Source: Gallionella capsiferriformans ES-2 (GTDB taxonomy: Bacteria; Pseudomonadota; Gammaproteobacteria; Burkholderiales; Gallionellaceae). From it: a DNA stretch of 64,000 nt. Under the pieces are notes generated by a model, which was not told the DNA's origin, did no database searches, and was given only the letters and a program-made list of their open reading frames with translations. Position numbers and translations under genes: made by a program. This document shows, piece after piece, positions 47,427 to 56,409 of the stretch. The stretch spans positions 1,550,001 to 1,614,000 of the forward strand of contig NC_014394.1 in the NCBI RefSeq assembly GCF_000145255.1, read 5' to 3'. Within the stretch, counting starts at the first letter, position 1; every line of letters begins with the position of its first letter.

Positions 47427-48158
47427 ATGAAATTTATCGAACGCTTTTCCGATCTCATCAGCTGCAGCAGTCAGGAAATCTGGCGTAACCGGGTTTTCAA
47501 ACTGGGATGCGACCTTGGTTATGAACAGACTCGGTTGGCGATTCTTCCCGACCCGCGTGCGCCGATTGAGGCCGAGCATGCTTTTCAGCAGAGCAACTAT
47601 TCTGCGGATTGGTTAAACAAGTACACCGCTGAGAAACTGCATCACGTCGATCCGACCTTTTCTCATTGCATCAGCAAATCAACGCCCCTGATCTGGTCGC
47701 CGAAGATATTTTCCGCACAGAAGCAAAAAGAAATGTATGAAGAGGCCTGCGGATATGGAGTTAAATCGGGCGTCACCCTGCCCATTCATGGAGCAAAAGG
47801 TGAATTGGGCATCGTGTGTTTCGTCAGCGATACAAAACCGGACAAGCGATTTCACCGGGATGCGAATCACCACCTCCCTGAACTTGCTTGTTTTCGCGAT
47901 TTCATCTTGGAATCTTCGCTTCAGTTTATGAAACCCTCTCGTCAGGTAGAAAATCCCATTTCTGTCACGCATCGGGAACTGGAATGTCTCAAATGGAGTG
48001 CATCCGGAAAAAGTTCGTGGGAGATTGGGCATATCCTGAACTGCACCGAGGCTACGGTTAATTTTCATTTCAGCAACATTCGTCGCAAATTCAGCACCAC
48101 CTCCCGCCAGCAGGCGATCGTCAAGGCAATCAGCCTTGGTCTCATCCATCCAAATTAG
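47427..48158 (+). CDS. luxR: LuxR-family AHL-responsive transcription regulator
   Basis: 243 residues. The N-terminal two thirds form an autoinducer-binding domain (YSADWLNKYTAEKLHHVDPTF, LPIHGAKGELGIVCFVSD), and the C-terminus from about 175 is the LuxR DNA-binding helix-turn-helix (VTHRELECLKWSASGKSSWE followed by the recognition helix ATVNFHFSNIRRKF). It should bind lux-box palindromes when loaded with an acyl-homoserine lactone. It lies next to a luxI gene and diverges from the RTX operon. The stop overlaps the end of the convergent RsaL-like gene by four bases. Confidence 0.93.
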   Translation: MKFIERFSDLISCSSQEIWRNRVFKLGCDLGYEQTRLAILPDPRAPIEAEHAFQQSNYSADWLNKYTAEKLHHVDPTFSHCISKSTPLIWSPKIFSAQKQKEMYEEACGYGVKSGVTLPIHGAKGELGIVCFVSDTKPDKRFHRDANHHLPELACFRDFILESSLQFMKPSRQVENPISVTHRELECLKWSASGKSSWEIGHILNCTEATVNFHFSNIRRKFSTTSRQQAIVKAISLGLIHPN

Positions 48159-48409
48159 TCGCCCTGAATTACCTGCCAGTGAATACCGCCCAGGTCGCGA
48201 TCGGTGATCACGCCTGCAAAATAGAGTTTTATCAGGATGGCAACTGTGGGCGGCATCTCCGTTCCCATTTCGAAACGACTTCCTCGCGACTGTGTCACCC
48301 CAAAGCGCGACCAAAAACGGGACTGACTTTCGCGCTGTTTCTTCCGGAACGTACGCAGTACATCAGGAGCTAACGCATCCTGTTGCGTGATCTGTTGAGC
48401 CTGTCCCAT
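48155..48409 (-). CDS. RsaL-like helix-turn-helix repressor between luxR and luxI
   Basis: 84 residues with a helix-turn-helix core (FRKKQRESQSRFWSRFGVTQ then SRGSRFEMGTEMPPTVAILI). Its place, antisense between luxR and luxI, and its size match RsaL of Pseudomonas, which represses the AHL synthase gene and gives steady signal levels. The name is by context and pattern, not by strong identity. It is divergent from luxI, and the luxI lux box lies in their shared region. Confidence 0.75.
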   Translation of the reverse strand: MGQAQQITQQDALAPDVLRTFRKKQRESQSRFWSRFGVTQSRGSRFEMGTEMPPTVAILIKLYFAGVITDRDLGGIHWQVIQGD

Positions 48410-48498
48410 TCACATCCTCCAAATAGTTTTACATCAACGTCCAAAACACACCCGACTCCAGCGCGTAGCCAATTTTGCAACATAATTTGCAATTCCGC

Positions 48499-48518
48499 AC
48501 CTATCAGAGTTGATAGTT
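48499..48518. promoter_or_regulatory. Lux box in front of luxI
   Basis: acctatcagagttgatagtt contains a perfect CTATCA/TGATAG inverted repeat with a four-base centre, the layout of a 20-bp lux/las box. It lies 72 bases before the luxI start and 90 bases from the RsaL-like start. Confidence 0.8.
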
Positions 48519-48590
48519 ACGAACTTTATGCATTGAGCATAATTTATATGCGTCCTGGGTATTCCAGGCAATTCACTTGGAGGGTCGCAT

Positions 48591-49181
48591 ATGTCACATC
48601 ACATCAAAGTTGCATCACGAAAAGAGTTCGCCAGCAAAGATTTATGGGAAATGCATCGGTTGCGCGCAAAAGTATTCAACGACAGGATGGGATGGGAAAT
48701 TCCCATCATGAGCGGCATGGAAATCGACGGTTATGATGCGCTGGATCCTTATTACCTGATGGTTCGTGAGTATGAGAAAGGACTGCGTGGCTGTATGAGA
48801 GTGCTTCCGACAGAAGGCCCATATATGCTCAAAGACACATTCCCTGAATTATTGCACGGTCAACAGGCTCCGGCAGATCCAAAAGTTTGGGAGTTAAGCC
48901 GGTTTGCCATTGAAGTAGATGACGTATATGGATTCGGTTTTTCCGAGTTGACCATGGATGTAACACGCGAGATCGTTGCATTCGGCGACAAGATGGGCAT
49001 TGAGCGCTTCGTGACTGTAACGACCACATCGATTGAACGCATGATGCGGCGCGCAGGTCTGGCAGTTACCCGTTTTGGACCATCCATAAAAATAGGCGTT
49101 GAAAATGCTGTGGCGCTGGACTTCGATATCGGTGAACAAACACACGCAGCGCTGTTCGGCAAATTGCGTGAAGCAGCATAA
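48591..49181 (+). CDS. luxI: Acyl-homoserine lactone synthase
   Basis: 196 residues of the LuxI family, making AHL signals from S-adenosylmethionine and acyl-ACP. The invariant residues are in place: R25, F29 and W35 in LRAKVFNDRMGWEI, the E44-x-D46-xx-D49 cluster, R67 and R70 in GLRGCMRVLP, and E-x-SRF in VWELSRFAIEV. The TTVTTTSIERMMRRAGLAV stretch belongs to the acyl-chain pocket. GGAGG lies nine bases before the ATG. The AHL chain length cannot be read from this. Confidence 0.95.
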   Translation: MSHHIKVASRKEFASKDLWEMHRLRAKVFNDRMGWEIPIMSGMEIDGYDALDPYYLMVREYEKGLRGCMRVLPTEGPYMLKDTFPELLHGQQAPADPKVWELSRFAIEVDDVYGFGFSELTMDVTREIVAFGDKMGIERFVTVTTTSIERMMRRAGLAVTRFGPSIKIGVENAVALDFDIGEQTHAALFGKLREAA

Positions 49182-49860
49182 ATCCGAAGATGTGCTGATT
49201 CTTAGCGCACATTAATAAACTTCGTCATTCCCGCGAACGCGGGAATCGAAGGAGCTCTCTATCCAAACGGCGACTTGATTTAGTACAACGCTAACCTTTG
49301 CGATACCTGCACCACCTGCTGTAATGAGGAGAAGGCAAGCGTAAATTGCAGCGATAGTTTGGCTCGTTCTGGCAGCACAACCCCCTGAAAGAAATATGGC
49401 TCCATGTTGACGATGTCTGACGTGAAGTAGACAGAATTATTTAAACATATGCAGTGCAGCCTAGCCTGATCTATTGTAACCGTTTTATTGAGAGGATTTT
49501 ATACATCAAACCATCCTACATATTGAGCGCACTACCCGAATGTCGACTGATGGCACAAAACCGCTGGACGGATTCGATGATACACCGCATGAAACCTGCA
49601 CGTCGTGATTTTTCCAAGTCAACTATTTGGTCTACTCCGAACCAGTCGGTGACGAAGGATCACAAGCGAGACACTGCCATCGGTCCCAACAGGCAGCTAG
49701 CCGATACGCATGTCTGTGGGCCATTAACTCAGAGTTTTCTCATTTTCTTGTAGAGTCTGACCAACATGAGCGCGCGACTACTATTGCATTCAGACCCAGT
49801 TTTGAATTAGGAATAAAATCACCGCAGCCTTTCATAATCCAATGGTTTGCCCACTTTTTG
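49182..49860. other. Non-coding stretch downstream of luxI
   Basis: Apart from the perfect hairpin at 49227-49246 I see no gene I would defend. A plus-strand frame at 49454-49753 has no ribosome binding site and no recognisable domain. Confidence 0.5.
49227..49246. repeat. Extragenic palindrome downstream of luxI
   Basis: attcccgcgaacgcgggaat is a perfect 9-bp stem with a two-base loop, within the motif 'cgtcattcccgcgaacgcgg'. This motif is a widespread extragenic repeat in proteobacteria. It may end the luxI transcript although no T-run follows. Confidence 0.75.
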
Positions 49861-50241
49861 TCATGCCGATGTTAACGTCATCAGCAATTTAATCGTTGCG
49901 TAGCCCAAAAACAAGCAGGCAAAAACGAGCAAACACTTCTGGATAGGCGATAATTTCTTGAAATGCCAAAAATCACCGCCGACATTGGTTCGACTCACAT
50001 CGGTAGCAGAGGCCATCGGCTCGGCCTTCTTTCCACGATATTTTTTATACTGCAAATATTGGGCTCGATACTTGCAACCCGAATTGGGATCGCTCGATAT
50101 TTCATCAAGCAATTTTTCATACCGGTCATGGATATTGAAAAACTCCGCTTGGTCTGCGTTATCCCGCCGTATCTTCTTTTGCGGCTTTGCACCCATACCC
50201 GAAACGTCTGGATGATCAATGCGCTGATTTCGTAGTAGCAA
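49861..50241 (-). CDS. Small protein with C-terminal membrane helix, unknown function
   Basis: 126 residues, polar and basic, ending in one hydrophobic helix (about 103-124). No motif recognised. It starts right at the stop of the Mrr-type nuclease gene upstream (no gap), so the two are probably cotranscribed. Both proteins are membrane-attached, which suggests a shared site of action. Confidence 0.6.
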   Translation of the reverse strand: MLLRNQRIDHPDVSGMGAKPQKKIRRDNADQAEFFNIHDRYEKLLDEISSDPNSGCKYRAQYLQYKKYRGKKAEPMASATDVSRTNVGGDFWHFKKLSPIQKCLLVFACLFLGYATIKLLMTLTSA

Positions 50242-51222
50242 TTAAATCCCCTGCCTCTGAGCCAGCGTGACATTTAACATCTGCCGACATTTAGGGAAAT
50301 TAGCGCAACCCCAGAAATCTCCCCGTTTACCAGTCCTGCGTACCATTTTTATACCGCACGACGAGCACGAAGGGGTTGTATATTCACCCGCTGTCGCGAT
50401 GTTCAATAAGCGCTGCTGCGCTTCTGCAGGCAATCGCAGGATCATACTTAAGAACAACTTTCCATCAATCAGCGTAATTCCATTGGCTCTGGCAATTTCA
50501 ATGGCATCGCTGGAAAATCCGCCGGATGCCATGAAAAATCCCTTCGAAATCTTCTCGTGACTCATGACGCCAAGGAATTCACGGATCGGCTTTACTCCAA
50601 CTAACTGACTGTTCCAAGCCTTGCATTGCACCAGCGACGTGGCCAATCCTGACTCGTCCTGAAACAACTTGATATCGATACCACCGTCTGCACCTAGCTT
50701 AGTGAGTTCGGCACGAATCCTCTTCTCCCTGTAATAAGCGGCGCAGATCTCCTCAAAGAGTTTCCACTCGATTGCCCGCAGCAATTCGATCGACCACGAC
50801 GAAGGGCGCTGCGGTGAAGATTTATGACTGTACACACCGAGATTTCCCCACTGAGCGTTATCCTTGGACCAGCCATAAACGACTTGATGCTCGCGAATTG
50901 GCGCAGCATTGCCTCCTGGCGCCACAGGGGTATCCCGGGCAACGCTTGATCCGGATCGAAATGAAGTGGCTGAACCGAATGCGGATTTACGAAAATAATT
51001 GACTGCGGCAATCAGTGCAAAAGCTGCACCGATTAAAAACAGAAATGGTTTCACCGTTGGCAGTAGCAAACGGATAATCATGTTGTTGTCGCTAAAGGCT
51101 GGCAAAAAAATGAACGTGACTACAAAAAATAAAACCGACAAGACAGCCGAAAACTGCCATTCAGCGCGAATAGCAGTAGTGATGAGCGATTCTTTTCGGC
51201 CTGAGCCAGGTCGTTTTGCCAT
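50242..51222 (-). CDS. Membrane-anchored Mrr-type restriction endonuclease with zinc ribbon
   Basis: 326 residues. Two membrane helices (about 28-45 and 57-76) precede an Mrr-like PD-(D/E)XK nuclease domain around residues 145-265, with the catalytic pattern GADGGIDI...LVQCKAW and a long C-terminal part of the fold (GFFMASGGFSSDAIEIA). A topoisomerase-type zinc ribbon ends the protein (CSSCGIKMVRRTGKRGDFWGCANFPKC). Mrr-domain enzymes cut modified or foreign DNA. The membrane anchor would place the nuclease at the site of DNA entry; this is inferred. Confidence 0.87.
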   Translation of the reverse strand: MAKRPGSGRKESLITTAIRAEWQFSAVLSVLFFVVTFIFLPAFSDNNMIIRLLLPTVKPFLFLIGAAFALIAAVNYFRKSAFGSATSFRSGSSVARDTPVAPGGNAAPIREHQVVYGWSKDNAQWGNLGVYSHKSSPQRPSSWSIELLRAIEWKLFEEICAAYYREKRIRAELTKLGADGGIDIKLFQDESGLATSLVQCKAWNSQLVGVKPIREFLGVMSHEKISKGFFMASGGFSSDAIEIARANGITLIDGKLFLSMILRLPAEAQQRLLNIATAGEYTTPSCSSCGIKMVRRTGKRGDFWGCANFPKCRQMLNVTLAQRQGI

Positions 51223-51662
51223 ATTGAGACTGCCGAATTTTGGCGCCAGGCTGGCGTTAGCTCGGAGTATGCTGAATGTTGATAGATGCTGAGAGGGTAC
51301 GTCTGTTTAGGCAGGGATGCTATTAGCTTATAGGGCTATTTAGTCTTCTGAAATAGCGCGTTGAGACAATAATATTTCATCTAAAATTAGTCACCAGAAC
51401 GACTGCACCTTACTGCTGTTCAAAAAGCCCTTGTGCATGTCATACGAGTATCTGGTATCGGATGAATAGCTGAAAGTCACCTCAACCAAGTATGACGAGC
51501 CATTCCCGAAACATCCCTACTCTCATCGGACATATTACATCCTCAGGACTCGGTGCTGGTCTGCTTAAAATCCTGACAGATTCAGAATATTTACGTCCAT
51601 AAAGCTAGCCACAAAATTAAAAAACACTGGTATCAAAGAGTCTCTGGAGGCAACAGAATGAT
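51223..51662. other. Non-coding stretch
   Basis: About 440 bases between the Mrr gene and the DUF2442 remnant in which I see no gene, strong hairpin or recognisable mobile-element end. Confidence 0.5.
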
Positions 51663-51893
51663 TTATGCCGGAACAGAGCGAGCATAAAGCGTTTCTGGAG
51701 CCATATCAATATTCCCAGGCCATACTACGGTTCCGTAATCAACCGAAGCCATGGCGAACAGCGACAACACTTTCAAAGGAGAAAAAGGCTTTTTCTCCAA
51801 GTATGGGGACATGTCAAAAATACGATTTTCGCCGTTCTCAAACTCAAGATGCAGCCTGTAATCTAGACTAGTCTTGACCTTAACGACTCCAAT
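51663..51893 (-). pseudogene. DUF2442 protein lacking a normal start codon
   Basis: The minus strand reads VKVKTSLDYRLHLEFENGEN, then RIFDMSPYLEKKPFSPLKVL and, after about 12 more residues, VVWPGNIDMAPETLYARSVP, the whole DUF2442 domain. No ATG, GTG or TTG starts the frame; the first plausible codon is ATT at 51891-51893, with GGAT six bases before it. A one-base shift nearby would join an ATG in another frame. DUF2442 proteins often pair with DUF4160 in toxin-antitoxin-like modules; no DUF4160 is seen here. It lies 50 bases downstream of higA on the same strand. Either a decayed gene or a rare ATT start. Confidence 0.7.
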
Positions 51894-51942
51894 AAGATAT
51901 CCATGCTTATCCCATAGCGCCGCATTAGCGATAATTCACGAA

Positions 51943-52245
51943 TCACGCAGCGATAGGCTCGTAATGATGGATTTGTGCCAAAACCTCCACCATGGCCTCC
52001 CGCGCCAGTTCGATATCATAATGCGCTTGCAGATTAACCCAGCTCTGCGCTTCCACTCCAAAAAACACGCCTAGCCGTAGCGCTGTATCTGGCGTAATCG
52101 CGCGTTGTCCACTGCAAATCTGCCCGATTCGTCTTTGGGGTACACCAATTTCCTTTGCCAGGCGATATTGCGAAATGCCCATCGGTTTTAAAAAATCTTC
52201 CAGCAAGATCACACCTGGGTGCGTTAATGGAATTTCACGTTTCAT
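51943..52245 (-). CDS. higA: HigA-family antitoxin
   Basis: 100 residues with a helix-turn-helix of the HigA type (HPGVILLEDFLKPMGISQYR, then RRIGQICSGQRAITPDTALR) and the typical FFGVEAQSWVNLQAHYDIEL end. It binds and neutralises the HigB toxin and represses the pair. It follows higB by nine bases, the toxin-first order typical of hig loci. Confidence 0.92.
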   Translation of the reverse strand: MKREIPLTHPGVILLEDFLKPMGISQYRLAKEIGVPQRRIGQICSGQRAITPDTALRLGVFFGVEAQSWVNLQAHYDIELAREAMVEVLAQIHHYEPIAA

Positions 52246-52254
52246 TTTTATCTC

Positions 52255-52533
52255 CTAGTGGTAGTCCACAATTTCAACTGCGACAGCATGACCAGACTGC
52301 CATATAAAACAAATTCGCCATTGTTCGTTAATGCGGATGCTGTGCTGTCCAACCCGATCTCCGCTCAATGACTCCAGCCGATTACCTGGCGGCACGCGCA
52401 GAAAGTCCAAGGCCACGGCTGCGTTGACCTGTTGCAACTTGCGCATCGCCACGCTGGATATGTTGGCGAACCGCGCTATCCGCTTCCCATGAAACAGAGC
52501 CTCAGTTTCTTTGCATTTGAAATCAGTAATCAT
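52255..52533 (-). CDS. higB: HigB-family mRNA interferase toxin
   Basis: 92 residues of the RelE/HigB fold (IRINEQWRICFIW near the end, LEALSGDR-type loop here LESLSGDRVGQHSI). These toxins cut ribosome-bound mRNA. Full length compared with the family. First gene of the higBA pair; its promoter should lie between 52534 and 52600. Confidence 0.92.
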   Translation of the reverse strand: MITDFKCKETEALFHGKRIARFANISSVAMRKLQQVNAAVALDFLRVPPGNRLESLSGDRVGQHSIRINEQWRICFIWQSGHAVAVEIVDYH

Positions 52534-52848
52534 GCGCAGAATACTATCCCTATGCGTTAGTAATGTAAAGCGTTAGTAAGCTCATTGAAAGCAGGGGCTG
52601 AGATTGCGTCTAATATCGCTTTAAGGTTTGCGCAATTAACAGGTGTTTTTAATCTTGATTTTCAGATCGCTGACATCAGGAGTTACTCGATATCGAGTGC
52701 AACGCATTCAAACCCGCAGCGGATATGAACACGAAAACACAATATGCCACGACAAACGCAACACAAAATCATGGAAAATGAAGAGACTGGTGATATCTAT
52801 CCGTTACGAAAAACCCCTATGATTTAAAGACATTAATGCTCGCGGTTT
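52534..52848. other. Intergenic region upstream of higBA
   Basis: About 315 bases that include the higBA promoter region; the taatgcgttagtaa-like short repeats at about 52550-52580 (tgcgttagtaa and agcgttagtaa) could be the HigA operator. Nothing else supported. Confidence 0.45.
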
Positions 52849-53472
52849 CTAATTTTCACGAAGCCAATCGGCTTGGTTGTAACGATACTCGGGAAATTCA
52901 ATATCCAACGCCGTTTCACCCAGAATCAAGCGACGAGCCAGTCGGGCCAACGATGCCGCCTCACTTTCGTTGCGCACCTCTAATGGCGCGATCAGACTTA
53001 CGCCCAATGCCCACGTCAAACGCTCCAGCTTCCATGAAAGTGAAACCTCGACATCAACGCCCTCCTTTGTCAGACGATTTTTGATCTCTTCCAGCCGTTC
53101 GTAATACAATCTTTTCGCCTCAGAAGGTTGGCGGCTGGTGTAGCTCACAATCTTCTTGCGTGATGCACCTACCTGCCGGTAATTTTTGGTACTGCCTTGC
53201 GTCAGCCAATCGTCTTGCGGATCATCACCCGCAGACCGGTACGATTGCTCATCAATTGCGTCTGCATATATCTGACGTGGATGCTGCCACCAGACAATGA
53301 CTCGTCGACCGTTCAAAATAAAGCCCACATCGTCCCACCATGACAGACTGTCCGGCTTTGTTTCAGCGTAGGAATGCGGAATATACAATCCCCCTCGCGC
53401 TAAACGCCATGGATTGTACCGATGATATTGGCGCTGAAGACGTCGTAATAGCTCCTGCTTTGTATTTTTCAT
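52849..53472 (-). CDS. Hypothetical protein, possibly cargo of the decayed recombinase
   Basis: 207 residues, basic N-terminus (LLRRLQRQYHRYNPWRLARG), tryptophan-rich middle (SLSWWDDVGFILNGRRVIVWW) and a C-terminal helix pair. No family recognised. It lies about 50 bases downstream of the decayed FimB-like recombinase on the same strand, just as the 106-residue gene lies behind the intact copy at 59766, though the two small proteins are not alike. Confidence 0.6.
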   Translation of the reverse strand: MKNTKQELLRRLQRQYHRYNPWRLARGGLYIPHSYAETKPDSLSWWDDVGFILNGRRVIVWWQHPRQIYADAIDEQSYRSAGDDPQDDWLTQGSTKNYRQVGASRKKIVSYTSRQPSEAKRLYYERLEEIKNRLTKEGVDVEVSLSWKLERLTWALGVSLIAPLEVRNESEAASLARLARRLILGETALDIEFPEYRYNQADWLREN

Positions 53473-53520
53473 TCACTCACCTCGCCTGTAAACTCAAATT
53501 TCCCGTCCAACAATTTACCC

Positions 53521-54005
53521 CTAATCGTTCCAGAAATTTTTAAATCGCTCCGACGTCAACTGAGTATAACGGACCGTGTGCAGGATATTTCTATGCCCCA
53601 GATAATGCTGGATTGCACAAGTATCCTGCCCGGCCGACAAGTTTTTGGATGGCGTCATCGGTGAGCGGCGCCTTGCGCTCGCTGCTAAAAATATAAGGTA
53701 GCACCGGATAGTCACGCTGCAGTCGGCGTGGCGCGCAGTTCTGAACCACGTATCGGATGCACACTGGAGTTACCCTGCTTCAATCGGTTGATGTGCATCA
53801 CCCCCTGCCGCTGATCAACCTGATCCCAGCGCAGACTGACCAATGCGCTGACGCGCTGACCATGACGATAGGTCAACATGATCAACGTCGCATCGCGATG
53901 CCCATCGCTGCACCACTACGCCGACAGTGAAAATAAGCTGAACCTCATGTTTCGTCAGAGATTCCCGACTGCGGCAGTTTAGGTTGATAAGTCGCCGAGT
54001 AACAT
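53521..54005 (-). pseudogene. Decayed FimB-like tyrosine recombinase
   Basis: The sequence follows the intact recombinase at 59766-60419 along its length, including the end (IQHYLGHRN and VRYTQLTSERFKNFW). An internal deletion near 53635 removes the segment that should carry the HxxR catalytic box, and frameshifts and stop codons interrupt the front part. Only a 64-residue frame remains open. It is a dead paralogue in direct orientation to the intact copy. Confidence 0.85.
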
Positions 54006-54130
54006 TGCGCTTACTAGGACAACGCTACACCGATCCAGCTAGAGCCCCCCGCCATAGTACTGCCTCAGCACAGAGACAGTACTAACGCTCACTTTACTGC
54101 GGAAGGGATTCACGGTTCTTACGTAATTAA

Positions 54131-54502
54131 TCAGCCTTGCTCAGGTGAGTAATAAAGCGTTTTGCCACATTGAGTACAAAAATGTTCACGATGAAAAGTT
54201 TTGTTCATCAGTGCCCGAACGTGAATGCTGTCATTGCCGCACACGAAACATGAGACCTTATTACCCTGCACATTATCGGCATAAACAGTTTTGTACCACA
54301 CGTACGTCATCTTCTGGAATCTGGATAGTTGCCTTAACCAAAAAATCGCAATACTGAGTGGAATAAATACAAACATGCCACCCCAAACCAGACCGAACAA
54401 ATTCCCACCGCCTTGAATTGCATTAATCAGTGAAGGTGCACCGATCATCACGAACACCGAACAAAAAAGAACAATGAAGATCTTCTGGAATGTGTATTTC
54501 AT
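54131..54502 (-). CDS. Two-helix membrane protein with zinc-ribbon tail
   Basis: 123 residues with hydrophobic segments at about 8-28 and 37-55, then a cytoplasmic or periplasmic tail carrying two Cys pairs (CFVCGND, CTQCGKT) that should hold a zinc ion. No named family recognised. It ends a same-strand group of four envelope genes. Confidence 0.65.
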   Translation of the reverse strand: MKYTFQKIFIVLFCSVFVMIGAPSLINAIQGGGNLFGLVWGGMFVFIPLSIAIFWLRQLSRFQKMTYVWYKTVYADNVQGNKVSCFVCGNDSIHVRALMNKTFHREHFCTQCGKTLYYSPEQG

Positions 54503-54516
54503 CGCATCGCCGCCAA

Positions 54517-55158
54517 TTACAGCTTATCTTTCTGCTCTTGTTCATTCTTGGCCCGAGTTTCAGCCGCGTTACGCTCAGACGTTGCCATAAATTCTTTGGT
54601 TGCATACACCACATCCATTGCAAAAGAGAGGTGAGGCGCTTCTAATACGATGAAAGAGTCACCCTTTTCAAGCTTGGCGGTGCCAAAACCCATAAACTCA
54701 TCAACATTCTTACTGACCGGTTTGTATTTTTCAGACAGTTTTGAATATGTCGAATTTACATTCTTTGGCATGGTCATAATGACGGCCACAAGCGTTTCAG
54801 ATTTATCAAAAACCGCAATGAATTTAGTCAATCCATCCACGCCTAAACCTTGACCATCAGACATTAATATTTTGCCGCCCGTATGCTCACTTGTACCCGC
54901 CTCGCTAAGCGAAGTCATGCTGCCCAGCTTTTGCTTAACACCGGAAAGATTCGCATAGCCAATTTCAACCCCCAACGGAGAAGCATTCACAGCTGGGTCA
55001 CGACTAAGACGAGGCCCTGCAGCCGTCTCTGTTTGAACAGGCTTTCCAGCAGTACCATCAGAGGATATTTGACCGCCCTTTTCAGTTGCAGTCGTTTTCC
55101 CACAAGCCACCACAATTAATGCCAGCGATAAAATCAATACCTTATTCATCCAACTCAT
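54517..55158 (-). CDS. Lipoprotein of unknown function
   Basis: 213 residues with a lipobox (LALIVVACGKT), so probably lipid-anchored. The body contains KFIAVFDKSETLVAVIMTMP and other mixed alpha/beta sequence, and a charged C-terminal tail. Fourteen bases before the next gene, 30 bases after the Sel1 gene; likely one operon. Confidence 0.7.
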   Translation of the reverse strand: MSWMNKVLILSLALIVVACGKTTATEKGGQISSDGTAGKPVQTETAAGPRLSRDPAVNASPLGVEIGYANLSGVKQKLGSMTSLSEAGTSEHTGGKILMSDGQGLGVDGLTKFIAVFDKSETLVAVIMTMPKNVNSTYSKLSEKYKPVSKNVDEFMGFGTAKLEKGDSFIVLEAPHLSFAMDVVYATKEFMATSERNAAETRAKNEQEQKDKL

Positions 55159-55188
55159 TTATTTCCCCAAAATTATCAAAAGTTTTAC

Positions 55189-56409
55189 TTAAAACGCCTT
55201 ACTTTGCTTGCTGCGTTTCCCTTCTTCTTCAACTCGTTTTTGTCGCTCCTGCTCAGCCTCCATTGCCGCATAATTGGCTAGGTGTATGTATTCCAAATAT
55301 ACAGTGGTGTCCGGCCAGTCACGCTTAACCACAAGCCTGATCCCATCTTTTAATTTCCATGTGTAGCTGACCGGGCCAAGAGATGGATTACCTTCGCTCG
55401 TTGCTGGCTTGCCGTATTTACTGACAACCATATTGCGTACTTCTACGACCTTGTGTGCATCAACCATGGCGTCAAATTTGTAGTAAGCCTTAGCAAATTT
55501 TTCACCGATGTAAGCAATTGCGAGTTCACTTGTACCATCCAGCAAGGCACTACTGTCGTACAGATCATACCAATAGCCATTATCTTCACGAGTCGCAGTA
55601 GCCCCGGCTTGTTTTCCTGCCAGTCGCATGGCAGTTTTATCTGTACAGTTCAGCGCCTCCCCAAATAACAGAGTGCTTGCTTTATGTGAACATAGTAATT
55701 TTTTCTGCAAATCGGCCAAATTATTTTTGGCGGGCTCATTCCCTTGCTTAGCGGAGAGCGCATAAAGCTGCATAGCCTTTTCCAAATCCTTGGTTACACC
55801 AAGCCCACTGGCATACATCACGCCGAGGTTAAACTGTGCATCTGCATGACCCTGCTCTACTGCCTTACGGTACCAATAAACGGCTTGCACCTCATCTTTT
55901 GACAGACCGTAGCCACCTGAATAGGCAAAACCTAAAAAATATTGAGCACCTGCCTGCCCCTGTTCGGCAGCTTTACGGAACCACTGAATTGCCTGAACTT
56001 TATCTGCAGCCACGCCTTGACCTAGGACATACAATGATCCTAATCTTGCCTGTCCACTTTTATTACCCTGTTCAGCAGCCTTGCGATACCACCGAACCGC
56101 CTCCGTATAGTCTTGGCGATTATCAAACAAAACGCCTAAATTAAACTGAGCATTTTCATTACCCTGCTCCGCAGCCTGACGATACCAACGAATAGCTTGC
56201 CCATCATTTTTCTCTACACCGAAGCCCTTTTCATACATCACCCCTAATGCATTTTGAGCGTCCGCACTACCCTGCTCTGCAAGAGGTTTAAATTCTTGTA
56301 ACGCCGACAAATAGTCATTTTTGTTATATGCAGTAAGACCTTCATCAAATCCAGCAAATGCTGGGATAGCCATAAAAAACAATAGAACACACAGTATATT
56401 TCTGAACAT
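55189..56409 (-). CDS. Secreted Sel1-repeat protein
   Basis: 406 residues. A signal peptide (ILCVLLFFMAIPAFA) is followed by about five Sel1/TPR-like repeats between residues 35 and 225 (pattern AEQGxxxAQxxLGxxYxxGxGV). Sel1 repeats bind partner proteins. The C-terminal 170 residues are a different domain (YWYDLYDSSALLDGTSELAI) with a charged tail. ATG at 56409 has a GGGGGA site four bases upstream; an ATG five codons earlier has none. Confidence 0.8.
   Translation of the reverse strand: MFRNILCVLLFFMAIPAFAGFDEGLTAYNKNDYLSALQEFKPLAEQGSADAQNALGVMYEKGFGVEKNDGQAIRWYRQAAEQGNENAQFNLGVLFDNRQDYTEAVRWYRKAAEQGNKSGQARLGSLYVLGQGVAADKVQAIQWFRKAAEQGQAGAQYFLGFAYSGGYGLSKDEVQAVYWYRKAVEQGHADAQFNLGVMYASGLGVTKDLEKAMQLYALSAKQGNEPAKNNLADLQKKLLCSHKASTLLFGEALNCTDKTAMRLAGKQAGATATREDNGYWYDLYDSSALLDGTSELAIAYIGEKFAKAYYKFDAMVDAHKVVEVRNMVVSKYGKPATSEGNPSLGPVSYTWKLKDGIRLVVKRDWPDTTVYLEYIHLANYAAMEAEQERQKRVEEEGKRSKQSKAF

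Noticed and set aside
49454..49753. Open frame of 99 codons downstream of luxI
   Set aside because: No ribosome binding site, no recognisable domain and an unlikely composition.
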